From the NCBI GenBank assembly GCA_036365455.1, contig JAWQUS010000021.1, positions 21,016,001 to 21,080,000 of the forward strand: a stretch of DNA of 64,000 nucleotides, given 5' to 3'. Both the position numbers and the translations under genes were made by a program. Source of the stretch: Macrosoma leucophasiata. Its lineage: Eukaryota > Arthropoda > Insecta > Lepidoptera > Hedylidae. Shown here piece after piece: positions 35,746 through 47,113 of this stretch. Numbering within the stretch: the first letter of the stretch is position 1; every line of letters begins with the position of its first letter. The notes beneath the pieces are model-generated. The model worked only from the letters and a program-made list of their open reading frames with translations. It was not told the origin of the DNA and did no database searches.

Positions 35746-37180
35746 CAACTTTACTCGCTTTACACGATGCGAGTGAGTTTACATAGGCTACACCGCTACA
35801 GCATTGTCTTACCATCAATATGAAGTATGTATTTGTTAATCACTATACGATTGTAGAAGATGAAGGTGCTTGCCTCGCACCTGTCCTGTTTCGTCCTTGC
35901 TTTTATAATAAGACCTAATGTATTCAGATTCAAATGTTTATTGCAAGTCACATATAATTACAAAGTTGCCTTAAATAACATTCCATGTGATGCCCGGGGC
36001 ATCGCAAAACAGGATGTGTAGACAAAACTTTCAAAACTTTAAAACAATAATAAATAATAACAGATGTACTCTCAAAATTTTAAATTAATAATAATAACTT
36101 AGGTGGTATATTTTTATAAAATAAATTAAAATACAATAATGTCAAAATAATGTTGATCTTAAACAATTTAAAATCAGTCAATAATAATTAGTCCTTATTA
36201 TTTAAAAATTAATTAATACTATAATAGCATTTTTTAATTAAGTATGATTTTAATTCTTTTAACCGACTTCCAAAAAAAGGAGGAGGTTCTCAATTCGTCC
36301 GGATCTTTTTTTTTGTAAATAAACTATTTTCCTCAATATTTTTAAGTTCGTTTGGTATATTATTACAGATTTTAATTAATGACCTAATGAATTTAAATAA
36401 TGGAACCATGTGGGCCTGTTGAAATCATATTATTATGTAATTTTGTAAATTGTGTTTTTTTTTCTATTATTTTTTTTTCTTTTAAGTCCTTTTTTGGAGA
36501 GTACAGTTTACAGTGCTTCTTAACAAATGAACAACATTCCAAAATATACAAGGCGCTAAATGTAAGAATTCGATATTTCACGAAGTAAGGCTTACAAGTG
36601 TCTGTTCCATCTATATTTGGCAAAATTCTAATAGATTTTTTTTTGAAGAACAAAGACCTTGTTTACGTCAGTACTATTTCCCCAAAGAATTATTCCATAA
36701 CTTAATCTGGAATGTGCATAGGCGTATTATGCGGATAGAGCAACACTAAAACTGCTAACCCTTATTAAATTTCTTAACGCGTGTATGTAAGAAGATAATT
36801 TTAGAGAGAGTTTCTGGATGTGTATTGTCAGTCTATTCCGTATAACGTCTTTGCGCACATACTATGTCGGTGCGAACATGTGTTATGTAGCTCCAACCGA
36901 CGTAAAATATTCCAAAACGATAACACTAGAGAACGTAAAAGAGAAGCAACTAAGATAAATAGTGCTTAGAACTAATTATCATCATCTAAGACCTACTAGG
37001 CTGCGAGCAGCACTTTTCTAACTATCTACCAACTGATAAAACAGGCAATCAATCTAGTCCCAAATTTTAAACCAACGTATATTTCTGCCAACCTTTCAGT
37101 ACAATTTATTTAAATATTTAAATGATAGATGACGGTATATTACCGTGGGAGGTCGGAGTTTTCAACCAATTAAAATGAGA
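35746..37180. other. AT-rich intergenic DNA with retroelement-tail scraps
   Basis: A stretch at 35930-36020 has text like a LINE 3' UTR (a short region with TTGCAAGTCACATATAATTA then GATGCCCGGGGCATCGC). The GGAGGAGGTTCTCAATTCGT motif occurs at 36280. No gene recognised. Confidence 0.35.
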
Positions 37181-37345
37181 GTTGGAGCGATGGTCGAGAG
37201 AGCGAGAAGGTCGTACCGGCGCTTAGTCGTCGAGAGCGACGTCGCGGTTCGTTCCCCGGTGATACTTTATGCACACCGCCAATATTAAACGTCGCCCGCC
37301 GTCTGCGACCGATTATCCCCTCTACCTCGCAAACCTCCCCCCCCA
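37181..37345. promoter_or_regulatory. GC-rich block, possible regulatory DNA
   Basis: A CpG-rich patch with CGTCGAGAGCGACGTCGCGG, about 2.2 kb upstream of the first dpr exon found here. Function unproven. Confidence 0.2.
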
Positions 37346-37770
37346 CTCCACACCCCTTCGCACCCCTGCAGCAACATTTTTCATAAATTCTACACGGGGC
37401 GGTGAGCCCGGTATTAATATAGACGGCTAAGATATTTATTGATATTGGGGTTACTCTTTGTATTCTATACATCTGGTTCACCCAGGTGGACTAAGTAGGT
37501 GTACCACGGGCAATGACCGATATTTATACTATCTGCATTCTATGAAAGTACATTTTCTCAATGGGCGTGTTTTATACCCACGTGAAGTCCATGTAATTAG
37601 TCAACATTAAATTATACTAGACACGTGGTCAAGGTTTTATGGTATGAACGAGAACACGAAGTATGAAAGCAGAATTAGTATTATTCTGATGACTAAACTT
37701 TTTGCTGCCTTGTACCAAGTCTGAGTAGTATTAGTTTTTGCGTCAAAATATAACACTTATCATATTTCTA

Positions 37771-38063
37771 ACTGGTAGTAGAGCACTAATGATGGAAATC
37801 AAGGGCATAGGTACCACTGATTACGTAATCTACTTGCCTCTAAATGGTAGTATGGTAGTATTCAGCACTACCGTTTTTCTATCAGCTGGTAGTCTATGGT
37901 TCGGTAATTTCGAATACAGAACCATAACAGCTAAAGCCTCACGAGTAGCAACTACATTAAAATCTCTCATTTTATGTAGGTGTTTATGGGCTGTGGTACT
38001 CGTATTTAACTATCGTCATTGTGAACTGTATCCGTCTTTGCCATTTCATGATATTAAAAAATA
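37771..38063 (+). repeat. SINE-A, diverged, near full length
   Basis: CTGGTAGTAGAGCACTAATG, CTCTAAATGGTAGTATGGTA, GTATTCAGCACTACCG and GTTTATGGGCTGTGGTACTC, ending in ATTAAAAAATAAC. The 108-codon frame across it is incidental. Confidence 0.65.
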
Positions 38064-38212
38064 ACAACATTGTCAATAAATTCAGCATTTATTTAATGAG
38101 ACTATTTACAACTATCATATGTTTACATATAAACAAGTTTTAACCATCGGATGAGAGTTAATCGGTCGTAGGACGATCGTGATTAAATTCACATAATTGT
38201 GCCTCCATTGAC

Positions 38213-38500
38213 GTTTTTTTTTATGTAATGGCAGTGGCAAACAAGCATGCAGTTCACATTGATGTTAAGTAATGACTGCAGCCTATAGACACCCACATGA
38301 AGACCAAGGCCAAAATGCAGATGCGTTACCACTCCTGAGGCCTAAGGTGTTATGCCTCTGTGCCGAAAATTACAGGGCCGTACGTAACCACCTGACCGGA
38401 ACATGATAGTGCTGAACACTACCATTTAGCGGCAAGTAAATTAGGTAATGCGGTGGTGCCTACGCCCGCGAGCTCCGTCACTGGAGCTCTACCACCAGTA
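38213..38500 (-). repeat. SINE-A, full length
   Basis: A T-run, ATGTAATGGCAGTGGCAAAC, CATGCAGTTCACATTGATGT … GAGCTCCGTCACTGGAGCTC TACCACCAGTA. Confidence 0.9.
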
Positions 38501-38626
38501 ATATACGACGTTGGTTGTAACACGTGAAAATTGAACATAAAGCGCACGAGTCTGACGTTCGGTCAGCTTTAATTTAATACGAGTACCATCCACAACTCAA
38601 CAAAACAATCCCAAAAACCGACTCAC

Positions 38627-38896
38627 TTTTTTTTATGTAATGGATGAGGCAAACAACCATGCAGTTCATATTGATGTTAAGTGATGACTGCAGCCTACAC
38701 AAAGACCAAGGTCAAAATGCAGAAGCGTTACCACTCCTGAGGCCTAAGTTGTTATGCCTCTGTGCCGGAAATTACAGGGCCGTACATTACCACCTGACCA
38801 GAACACGATAGTGCTGAACACTACCATTTAGCGGCAAGTAAATTAGGTAATGCGGTGGTGCCTACGCCCGTGAGCACCGTCACTGGAGCTCTACCA
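38627..38896 (-). repeat. SINE-A, full length, tandem neighbour
   Basis: Same orientation and 127 bp after the previous copy. It begins with a T-run and ATGTAATGGATGAGGC and ends CGTCACTGGAGCTCTACC. Confidence 0.9.
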
Positions 38897-39467
38897 AAAA
38901 CTTCAATTGAAACACCGCTGAACCAACTGGTTCGTTAAATTTATTTATTTATTTTATTGCATATCACAGGTCTGTCAGATCTTATATAAAATACAAAAGT
39001 ACAGGTGACGCCCTGTAAGGGCATGGCAAACATAGGGGGGCAACTAGCTGCCTTATTATTATAGCCTTTTTTTTCTTAACAAAAAAAAATACATTTTATA
39101 ATTTAAATTACACAACAATAACACATTACAATTATTTTTAATACAATCAAATACAATTTATTCTATTGATATTATTACCTATATTTATTACTGGCTACCT
39201 TATTCATAATTACGAAGAAAAAACAACATTAAATATTTTCATATGTCAAGGAGGTTAGCAATTGTTAGTAATTGTTAGTAAATGAGCGGCATCTCTTCCC
39301 CGTGTGTCATAAGGAGAGGATTCGCACTTGCCTAGTTAATTAAAAAGAAGTTCGTAAAGCTAATTGCTTCGAACCATACTAAAAATTCGAGTGACCCTGA
39401 TCCAGATCACACTCTGAGACTCAATGTTCAGAAGTCATGAAGTGATGTGATGGTGTACGTGTTGCAG
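38897..39467. other. Intergenic or intronic AT-rich DNA before the dpr exons
   Basis: A LINE-tail-like stretch begins TTATTTATTTATTTTATTGC at 38938 and contains GTACAGGTGACGCCCTGTAA. It is presumably intron of the dpr gene. Its last bases form the acceptor GTACGTGTTGCAG. Confidence 0.4.
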
Positions 39468-39628
39468 TGTTGTCGTGCGGCGAGACGGGCGGCGGCGCGG
39501 GGGGCGCGGGGGGCGGCGGGGGGCGCGCGCGCCGCTACGTGGGCCTCTACACAGGCCCCTACTTCGACCCCTCCGCGCCCAACAACATCACTGCTCAGCT
39601 CGGAACACACGCCTACCTGCCATGCAAG
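39468..39628 (+). CDS. dpr exon: Gly-rich leader and start of Ig1
   Basis: The acceptor is TACGTGTTGCAG and the donor CAAG|GTGACT. Two bases complete a codon from the previous, unseen exon. The exon then encodes a Gly/Ala-rich stretch (about 14 residues), YVGLYTGPYFDP, and NITAQLGTHAYLPCK with the first Ig1 cysteine. It ends on a codon boundary. Confidence 0.9.
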
Positions 39629-42600
39629 GTGACTCTCACTTCTTTTTTTTCCTTAAAGGTAGTTACACCCGCAATCTTCGCTGGTGTGAGAATTTCCAAT
39701 GTTTAAATCACTTCGGTAGTTTTCTTTTTGACTATACCTGTTGACGACCCGGTTAGTCCAGCGGTGTGAGACGACCGTTTGATTCGAAGGTTTGATCCCC
39801 GCACCGGGACAAATATTTGTATGCCCTACAGAAATTTGTTTCGGGTGTTTGTGTATGTATTGTGTGTGTTCAACGACACCCACGACACAGCTGTGTACCT
39901 AGTGTGAGTGTAAGCGTATTTTTTTATTGTCATATTATAACCATTTCATCTGAAAGACGTTCGCTGCTTCAAAAACGCCTCTTTAAATGATACCAAACTG
40001 TACTTCTATATAACCTTCATATTATAATGAACACCTTTATGTGACGGATAAAGATTTAAAAATGTCGCCGCATCGAGTGACATCATATGTCACGGCATAA
40101 TGTGATCCACAGAGTCAATGAACCCTGGCCGACACTGACTTCACCTTGACAGTCACTGATCACTCCAGCCAAACTCCAGCTCAGACTTAATCATAAAGAA
40201 ACTGCTTTCATGCAAGTGTTCTTTGTATTTTATTCAGCCAATCTAAACTCTGATCTCATTTCCCAAATTACAGCGATAAAGCTACTAAGTTGAACATGCA
40301 TTTTCTTTCAAGATTTACGTTGGCCTATCTCGAAATCAGAAGTGCATGAAACTGTATCAGGGATAAGTTGTAGCATTTGTGTAATGCTCTCACTACTTTT
40401 GTTTTATTGTGATTCATTCTTTTTATAGCAAGTCAAGTGCTTTTCGTGTAAAACAAATAAATATTGCTCCTACTTTTGTTACTTAGGTATCAGATTTAAA
40501 TCAACTTTGACAGATATAAATGTCATTTAATCACCTTATTCCTCACCTACCAAAAAAATCTAAACAGCATGCAGCTTGTATTGATGCAAATAAATGTTTA
40601 ATTGTTGGTAAAGTCAGTGTCGGCGCTTGAATGCTTACTTAATTTTTTTTTTGTGCGCATGCTCTAATTATCTTGAAAATTACTGAAACGATTTGAATAA
40701 ACTCGCACTGTTCCCTAAGTTAGTAAATAAAATAAAATACGCTTACACTCACAGCCCCGCACTAGATATAAACCTGTGTCGTGGGTGCCGTTGTTCACAC
40801 ACAACACATACACAAACACAAACAGAACAAATAACAGACTCGAAACAAATATGTGTAAGACGTAGGTCATACAAAGATTTGGTTAAAACGTCTCCCACCG
40901 CTGGGCTAACTAGCTCGTCAATTTAAATGTAAGCCAATAAAAAGAATGATTACAATCTATTGAAAAACCTTACAGATTTGCTTGGACAAACATACATAGG
41001 TACATACAAATATACATACACCTACGAAACTTTGAATTTTCGCTTGGTAGCCTCCAAATTTTCGTAGGTGAATTTTTATAGGTCATCATGTGTCTTAAGA
41101 ATCGGCGTGCATGTATTAAGAGAATGATGAAGGTAGACGAGGCACGAGAGGTATATCAGGACCGGGATATTTGGCGCTCTACACTCTCTGCCTACCCCGT
41201 TAGGGACCTGGCGTGAAGAAACATATATGTAGTTTTTTTTTTTTCTTTGAAGTCGCCTAGTAATGACCTAAGATGATATGATAACGAATTAATGGTCAAT
41301 TTAAATTGACCAATAATTCATTGACCTTTTAAGTTTTTTTTGTGTTTTATGGTGCCATGACGACGTAACTGTTAATAGTAACCAAAGAGTATCTACATCT
41401 ATACGTGTTGGCAACGAGCCGTAATGTGCCGTAATGCCACTTTTTATCGTACTGTGTATGAGAGTTACTCTGCTATTTAATAACTGATACGTAGCGTAAG
41501 ACGCAGTGTGAGCAAGAGGCTAAGTGTAACGCGGGTGCTGCAGGTGCGGCAGCTGAGCAACAAGTCGGTGTCGTGGATCCGGCGCCGCGACGCACACATC
41601 CTCACCGTGGACCGCTTCACCTTCATCGCCGACGAGCGCTTCCAGGCCTTCCTGGTCGAGGCCACCGACACCTGGACCTTGCAGGTACTAAACAATTGAC
41701 TCTGAGATAAAAGGCGGGCAATGGCTGATAAATTATCATCGTCTATGTTATAAATTACTTCAAAACTATTTATGTTAAATTACAAAAAATAAGTGTCTTT
41801 GAGATCCTGGCAACATTATTATCCTTAGAGTTCGTTAATGTGCCCGCAGATGTCAATAGCTCTCACAACGGATTACATGTCACAAAACGAAACGGGCGAA
41901 TCGTGGTTATTTGCATGTATGATTGAATGCAGGCATATACCTCTGTCTATCCCTTCGTGGAATTCAAGCGTAAGGTTACGTGAATTATTTAATTTCTACC
42001 TGCTCCAATATCTCCCCAAAGTGAGAGTGACACGCCATCCGAAATAATTAAATTCGTCGCCACTAAAGTTTTGCAGTTCACTTCAATAATTTATTTAAAC
42101 TAAACGAAGACGATCCCAGAACACGTAGATGTAATTTAATACATGGTGAAAGTTATTCGGACGAAGCTCAACTTGGGTTTACTTTGATAAATTTCCTTGT
42201 TTGCGGTTTGTTTAAAGTTCGGCTGACCAAGTCCAGTACTAGCGAAGTTATAGAACTTGGTATTACTTAGTACTAGTACTTAGTACTTGGTATTACGTTG
42301 TTACTCCGGCAGGTAATGAACGGGCCGTGCGTGGGGGCCGGATCGTCGACCGTTGGACGGCGGGGACCTCTATACTTAGCTTTTGACTCCGCTAACAAGC
42401 ATGCTCAGGGTTTGTGTGAAACTTGTTCAAACCCTGAACATGTTTAGAAGTAGCTGAATTTAGCTTTGCTTGAATAATAATTATTATCAACTTTACATTA
42501 TTCACAATATGAAACAAAATACATAATTGGCCGAAGTTCTGGTAAATGATAGCTTTAAATTGGTCCCTTTATTTGACATAATCATTGATATTAAGCTCCC

Positions 42601-45600
42601 TACTGGGCTACAGTTATCGTGTAATAGAAAATATTGAGTTGATAAAAATTACTGGAAAGAATATTATTAATCTCAATTTTTGTATTGCATATGTTTTTAA
42701 ACAACTTAAAATAAAATGAAGTGAAGGTGATTATAGTGAGGTGTATATGCGCAGGTGAAGTACGTGCAGGCGCGCGACGCCGGCGTGTACGAGTGCCAGG
42801 TCGGCACCGAGCCCAAGATGAGCCACTTCGTGCAGCTCAACGTCGTCGGTGAGTCCGCACGCCATCTGTCACAGACAGTCACAGTGTTGTTCGAGGGCAT
42901 GAGTCCTTGAAGTCAACGGGAAAATACCAATAAATATATGTAGATGAACCGTGGTAAACATGTAAGGACCGAGATATTTCTAAATTTAGGTTTTGTGTTC
43001 TGCTCGTAATATTAAATAATTCATGCAAAAATATATTTTTTACTGTCCAGCTCTTTTGTTTTTTTTTTCTAATTTGTTTTTTTTATAATCATCTATTCTT
43101 TGTGTTGGATTTTGTTTTCGTATGTTTAAAAAATGTTTGTAATGTGTTTCCAGTGCCAAAGATCGAGATAGTGGGCGAGTCGGACCTGTACGTGAAGGCG
43201 GGCAGCACGGTGAGCCTGAAGTGCGTGATCACGCAGGCGCTGGAGGAGCCCGCCTACATCTTCTGGTACCACAACGACGAGCGCGTGCTCAACTACGACC
43301 GCTCGCTCGTCGAGATCCGCATGGAGCGCCTCGCCCCGGACACCACCGTTAGTTCACCACTTCCTCGTTTTTACTCACCTGTTACGTTGTTATATAACCT
43401 ATTGCAGCTTTGTACCGCATACCGCATTCATTTTGATTATTTTATTTATGCGAAAACAATAAACTATATTCAAATTCATCAAATCATTTGAAATTCAAAG
43501 ACAAGCATTATTTAGTCTGCTTGTGTTTTAGCTTGCAGACCATTTCAGGAAGAACATTGCACCCTTCCTGACTTGTCTCTTGTAACACTGTCATCAGAGT
43601 AAGGAACCACATTATCCGCATTACGACGTATACTTGGATACTTTTATCAAACAAGTAAAATGATTATCGATTAAGCGACTCCTTCTTAATTTATGATTAG
43701 TAGCAAACCAGCATACTATTCGAATTAAAAAAAAATAATACAGTATGTAGCCTATAAGCATCTACATATTATTATAATCTTGTGGTCTCAACGTGGCCAC
43801 TCTTGAAAACTAAGACCCGGAGAAATTGCGTACTCATACATTACCACCAAATGAGAACACAATACTGCTGAATATTACATCAGTCAGCGGCAGGTAGATG
43901 CTATTACAATGCGATGGTATCTACGTTTATGTCACTAAAACAAAGATCTTGATGATGTTTGCAGGTGGGAAACCTGATCATCTACAACCCTCGGCGCGAG
44001 GACTCCGGCAACTACTCGTGCTCGCCCTCCAACCTCGATTCCGCCTCCGTCGTGCTGCATGTGCTCAGCGGTCAGTAGTAGTCAGTACTCTCCTCGTGCT
44101 GCACGCGCTCAGCGGTCAGTAGTAGTCAGTACTCTCCTCGTGCTGCACGCGCTCAGCGGTCAGTAGTAGTCAGTACTCTCCTCGTGCTGCACGCGCTCAG
44201 CGGTCAGTAGTAGTCAGTACTCTCCTCGTGCTGCACGCGCTCAGCGGTCAGTAGTAGTCAGTACTCTCCTCGTCGCTGGGGCACTTGGGCGCCTCCAACT
44301 ACTCCTGATCACTTATTCCGTTAAATCCACAAAAGCATTCTGGAAAATTATGCTCTTTTTACTATTTTAGTTCCTTTGCCTCACCATACCATTGTATTCT
44401 CAACGAGTACGAGGGTACTGATAAACGAAGAGAGGTCTTTAGCTGCCTCGTAACTCTACTGCCTATAAGTCATTCACAATGATTAGTAGAATTTTAGCAG
44501 CTACTCGTGCTCGCCTCAAAACTTCGACTGTACTCTGTCTTATGTTGTATGTCCTCTATGATCGGTACACACGTTAGCCTGCCTTTTGCTACTTCCGACC
44601 ACAGATCGTCTACGTTCCGCTGCTCATGCTTGCCTTACTTTAGGATTCAACCAATCGCGAGTTTCATGTACGTACTCAATTTTTAGTAGCCGTTAGTCTT
44701 CCACAATTTGCTACAGGACAAAACTCGGTTCCGACTACCAACCTTGGCTTTGCCACCGTCTCGTAACGTATTATCTACAGTACCTTTAGTACTTGTCTAA
44801 TGGCATATCCAGAATCTTGAGAGATGCCTCCTAGAGGATTTCCGCACGGGTCTTGGCAAGTGGCGGCTAACCATCCACACAATCGATTTGTTCTATTATC
44901 CGCTAGTGGATTTACTTCCCCACCCACTTCCGTCCTTTGACTCGAGTCCAAAAACCGACACAAAGCGGTGTGACGACGAGGCAAGGCGAGGGAAGACGAG
45001 GAGATACGAGCGCACCGTCTACGCTCTCGTACTCGCGTTCTCTCCTGTAGCCACGTGGAGAGTCTGGATGGGGCATGAAATATATTTATCGGTGGTACGT
45101 GATAGGTCAATGACTGGCCATTTTTAAGCTATTGAATAGCTTCTATCGCGGGCCTTGAGCGTAGAGACCGAATCTAGAAATTCCGTAACAAAAATAACCT
45201 AACACTCCGAAAGGCACAGCGGTGATACTTTTTAGTTTTGCCATCTATCGATGAATAGCAGAACTTTTAATGACTTTTTTTTAATATTACGCTTGTCTCT
45301 TTAGTTCAGCGACTCGCCTCTAGGTGGCATTGGTTGAATCGGCTCAAAAAGTTGAATTAATATAAGAAAAAAACAAAGGAAAATATACTGCAGAAATAAA
45401 ATAAATAAATTATTATAATTACATGTTGATAAAAAATGTTATGCAATAGCTTTACCACTGCAGTCCTCGAGTGCCACACGTCTTATTTTTCTTAATTTAA
45501 ACATTTGTAATATCTTCAAGCAATCTTCAAGTGTCGACTAAGATGACAGCGTGTTGGCTGTTCAATAAATCCATTTGGATTTAGTGGAATAGGCACCACG

Positions 45601-46282
45601 TTACAGGTAACTTCAACCTACGAGATCTTGAAGACGGACTTTAGGTTATTGTATGTACAGGCGAGCAGCCGGCCGCCATGCAGCACGGGAACGCGTCCCC
45701 GCGCCCCGCGCCCGCGCCTCTGGCCACAGTGCTCGCCAGCACGCTCGCCAGCACGCTCGCCAGTATGCTCGCCGACTCGCTCGCCGCGTGCCGGACGCTC
45801 CACAGGCTACTGCTGCTCGTTGCGCTCGCGCTGCTCCTGCCGTAAGTCGAACGTTATCGTAATACGCTCCTGTGGTAACTGGAACTGATCCAAATCCGGG
45901 GCATCAAGTGAAGGGACGCGCAACGTTGTTTATTTTTTTTACTTCTAGTACCTGTGTTAAAATTATAGTGGTGCGAATGCACGAGAATTTTTTTTAATCA
46001 TAATATCACTGGTAGACCGCATTACGCATTTTTTTATCATCGTTTATCTCACCGTAGTGAAAGTTTCCTTATAATTATAGACGCGTTTAAATTATTAATA
46101 ACTTTCATTTTGGAGAAACAACATTTTAATACTTATCGCATAATTATCGATGACTTGAAATTTTCAAGTCATAGATTATAATTTCAATGTTTACAATATC
46201 GATGCGTTCAATCCCAAAGTATTAAGAGTTGCGTCCTCCTTTTTCCAGATTGGCGTGTCACGACGAGGACGAGCCGAAATAG
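39468..46282 (+). CDS. dpr-family two-Ig-domain surface protein (3' part of gene, 7 exons)
   Basis: Seven exons join in frame: 39468-39628, 41544-41684, 42755-42848, 43154-43347, 43965-44070, 45661-45841 and 46249-46282, with GT/AG at every junction. Ig1 has Cys in AYLPCK and YECQ and the core Trp in SVSWIRRRD. Ig2 has Cys in LKCVI and YSCSP and Trp in IFWYHN. Sequons are NIT, NKS, NYS and NAS. Phrases such as DAHILTVDRF, IADERFQAF and EDSGNYSC place it in the Dpr family, nearest in my recall to the Dpr15/16/17 group, but the paralogue is not settled. Dprs bind DIP partners on other neurons and help specify synapses (family knowledge). The C-terminus has a Leu-rich hydrophobic run followed by a short acidic tail, so it is either GPI-anchored or membrane-spanning. 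The signal peptide exon is not seen. Confidence 0.9.
39743..39890 (+). repeat. SINE-D in dpr intron
   Basis: Near match of 824-940: GACGACCCGGTTAGTCCAGC, CGAAGGTTTGATCCCCG, ACAAATATTTGTATGCCC, then a GTGTTTGTGTATGTATTGTG body. Confidence 0.75.
40745..40922 (-). repeat. SINE-D in dpr intron, opposite orientation
   Basis: Contains AACCTGTGTCGTGGGTGCCG, the CACACACAACACATACAC body and ends CGCTGGGCTAACTAGCTCGT. With the copy at 39743 it makes an inverted SINE pair inside one intron. Confidence 0.75.
41093..41223 (+). repeat. RTE-like tail fragment in dpr intron
   Basis: Repeats the last ~130 bases of the element at 28077-28485: AATCGGCGTGCATGTATTAA … CCCCGTTAGGGACCTGGCGT. Confidence 0.75.
41544..41684 (+). 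CDS. dpr exon: Ig1 core
   Basis: Phase 0 in and out, 47 codons. It encodes the B-C strand and Trp region (SNKSVSWIRRRDAHILTVDR), then FIADERFQAF and the DTWTLQ end. The donor is CAG|GTACTA. Confidence 0.93.
41833..41980 (+). repeat. SINE-B 3' portion in dpr intron
   Basis: TTAATGTGCCCGCAGATGTC, CATGTCACAAAACGAAACG and the CGTAAGGTTACGTG end. Confidence 0.65.
42755..42848 (+). CDS. dpr exon: end of Ig1
   Basis: Encodes VKYVQARDAGVYECQVGTEP and KMSHFVQLNVV, with the second Ig1 cysteine in the usual D-x-G-x-Y-x-C setting. Phase 0 in, phase 1 out. The donor is GTCG|GTGAGT. Confidence 0.93.
43154..43347 (+). CDS. dpr exon: first half of Ig2
   Basis: The acceptor is TGTGTTTCCAG. The split codon restores Val before PKIEIVGESDLYVKAGSTVS. 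The exon carries the Ig2 cysteine (LKCVI) and the YIFWYHND Trp. It leaves in phase 0 at ACC|GTTAGT. Confidence 0.93.
43694..43930 (-). repeat. SINE-A, diverged, in dpr intron just before exon 5
   Basis: Keeps GTATGTAGCCTATAAGCATC, CATACATTACCACC and AACACAATACTGCTGAATAT. Its end lies about 35 bp before the exon-5 acceptor. Confidence 0.5.
43965..44070 (+). CDS. dpr exon: end of Ig2
   Basis: Encodes VGNLIIYNPRREDSGNYSCS and PSNLDSASVVLHVLS, leaving one base of a Gly codon. The donor is AGCG|GTCAGT. The exon's last 19 bases and this donor are the seed of the 44-bp array that follows. Confidence 0.93.
44071..44272 (+). repeat. 44-bp tandem array copying the exon-5 end and its splice donor
   Basis: Units start at 44071, 44115, 44159 and 44203, and a fifth, partial one at 44247 diverges after about 26 bases. 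Each full unit ends GTGCTGCACGCGCTCAGCG and is followed by GTCAGT, nearly the same as the true exon end GTGCTGCATGTGCTCAGCG|GTCAGT. The copies are almost identical to one another, implying recent expansion. Confidence 0.95.
44273..45660. other. dpr intron 5 remainder
   Basis: No repeat family recognised. The 111- and 79-codon frames at 44775-45127 are on opposite strands of a GC-richer patch and have no domain. Confidence 0.5.
45661..45841 (+). CDS. dpr exon: stalk and hydrophobic C-terminal segment
   Basis: The acceptor is GTATGTACAG. The split codon restores Gly, giving SGEQPAAMQ, where other Dprs also continue GE-x-x-A (recalled). A Pro/Ala stretch with the sequon NAS is followed by an internal 12-bp repeat coding STLA units, then CRTLHRLLLLVALALLLP. 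The donor is GCC|GTAAGT, phase 2. Confidence 0.88.
46249..46282 (+). CDS. dpr terminal exon
   Basis: The acceptor is CCTTTTTCCAG. One base completes Pro, then LACHDEDEPK and TAG at 46280-46282. The acidic tail after the hydrophobic run is not what a standard GPI signal ends with, so a membrane-spanning form remains possible. Confidence 0.85.
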
Positions 46283-46791
46283 CGGACCCACGCGTCCGCG
46301 TGACGTCACCCCACCCCTCCTCCCCCACGCGCCCCTTGTAAAGTTGTAAATACTACTAAATAATTACGGTACTATATACATTATGAATAATTATAACGAT
46401 ACCCGTCGATTAAGTCGTCCGCGGCCGCGACCCGGAACCGTCTCGCCCTCACCTCCGGCGCGTCGGGACTTTATTTTGGAAAATGGGGAGAGACGGGTCC
46501 CTCGCGCCATCCTTAGAGTATTTAACCGACGGGCACTATGAGGCGACTCCCTCCGTCGAAAGGACCGGACGGAGCGCACCTCGTACCCGGCGTATGAAAC
46601 TAGTCGCATTTTTTTTATAGTGGCGTGCGTTTGTTTTTCTGCGTGTGCGTTTTTTTCCCTTTGTGGCATTTCCTGTTCGTTAAATACTCTAAGCTCTCAC
46701 TACATCGAAGCCCGCCGCCGCTTTCGCCCCGCGCTTTTTCCCCGCGGACATTCCCAGAAGCGCTCTTTAAGACGCGCTCAGTATAGCAGAC

Positions 46792-47110
46792 AGAGGGCTC
46801 CCTGAGATCATGCATAGTGTGGCTGCTAACAGAGGGCTCCCTGAGGTGGCGCACAGTGTGGGTGCCCACAGAGGGCTCCCTGAGGTCGCGCACAGTGTGG
46901 GTGCCCACAGAGGGCTCCCTGAGGTCGCGCACAGTGTGGCTGCCCACAGAGGGCTCCCTGAGGTCGCGCACAGTGTGGCTGCCCACAGAGGGCTCCCTGA
47001 GGTCGCGCACAGTGTGGCTGCCCACAGAGGGCTCCCTGAGGTCGCACACAGTGTGGCTGCCCACAGGGGGCTCCCTGAGGTCGCATATGCACAGTGTAGT
47101 CGCCCGCAGA
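46792..47110 (+). repeat. 39-bp minisatellite, about 8 units
   Basis: AGAGGGCTCCCTGAGGTCGC begins units at 46792, 46831, 46870, 46909, 46948, 46987, 47026 and 47065. Because 39 is a multiple of three, several frames on both strands stay open throughout. Confidence 0.97.
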
Positions 47111-47113
47111 GGG

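Noticed and set aside
46792..47110. CRISPR array
   Set aside because: The 39-bp units are contiguous with no unique spacers, and the DNA is eukaryotic.
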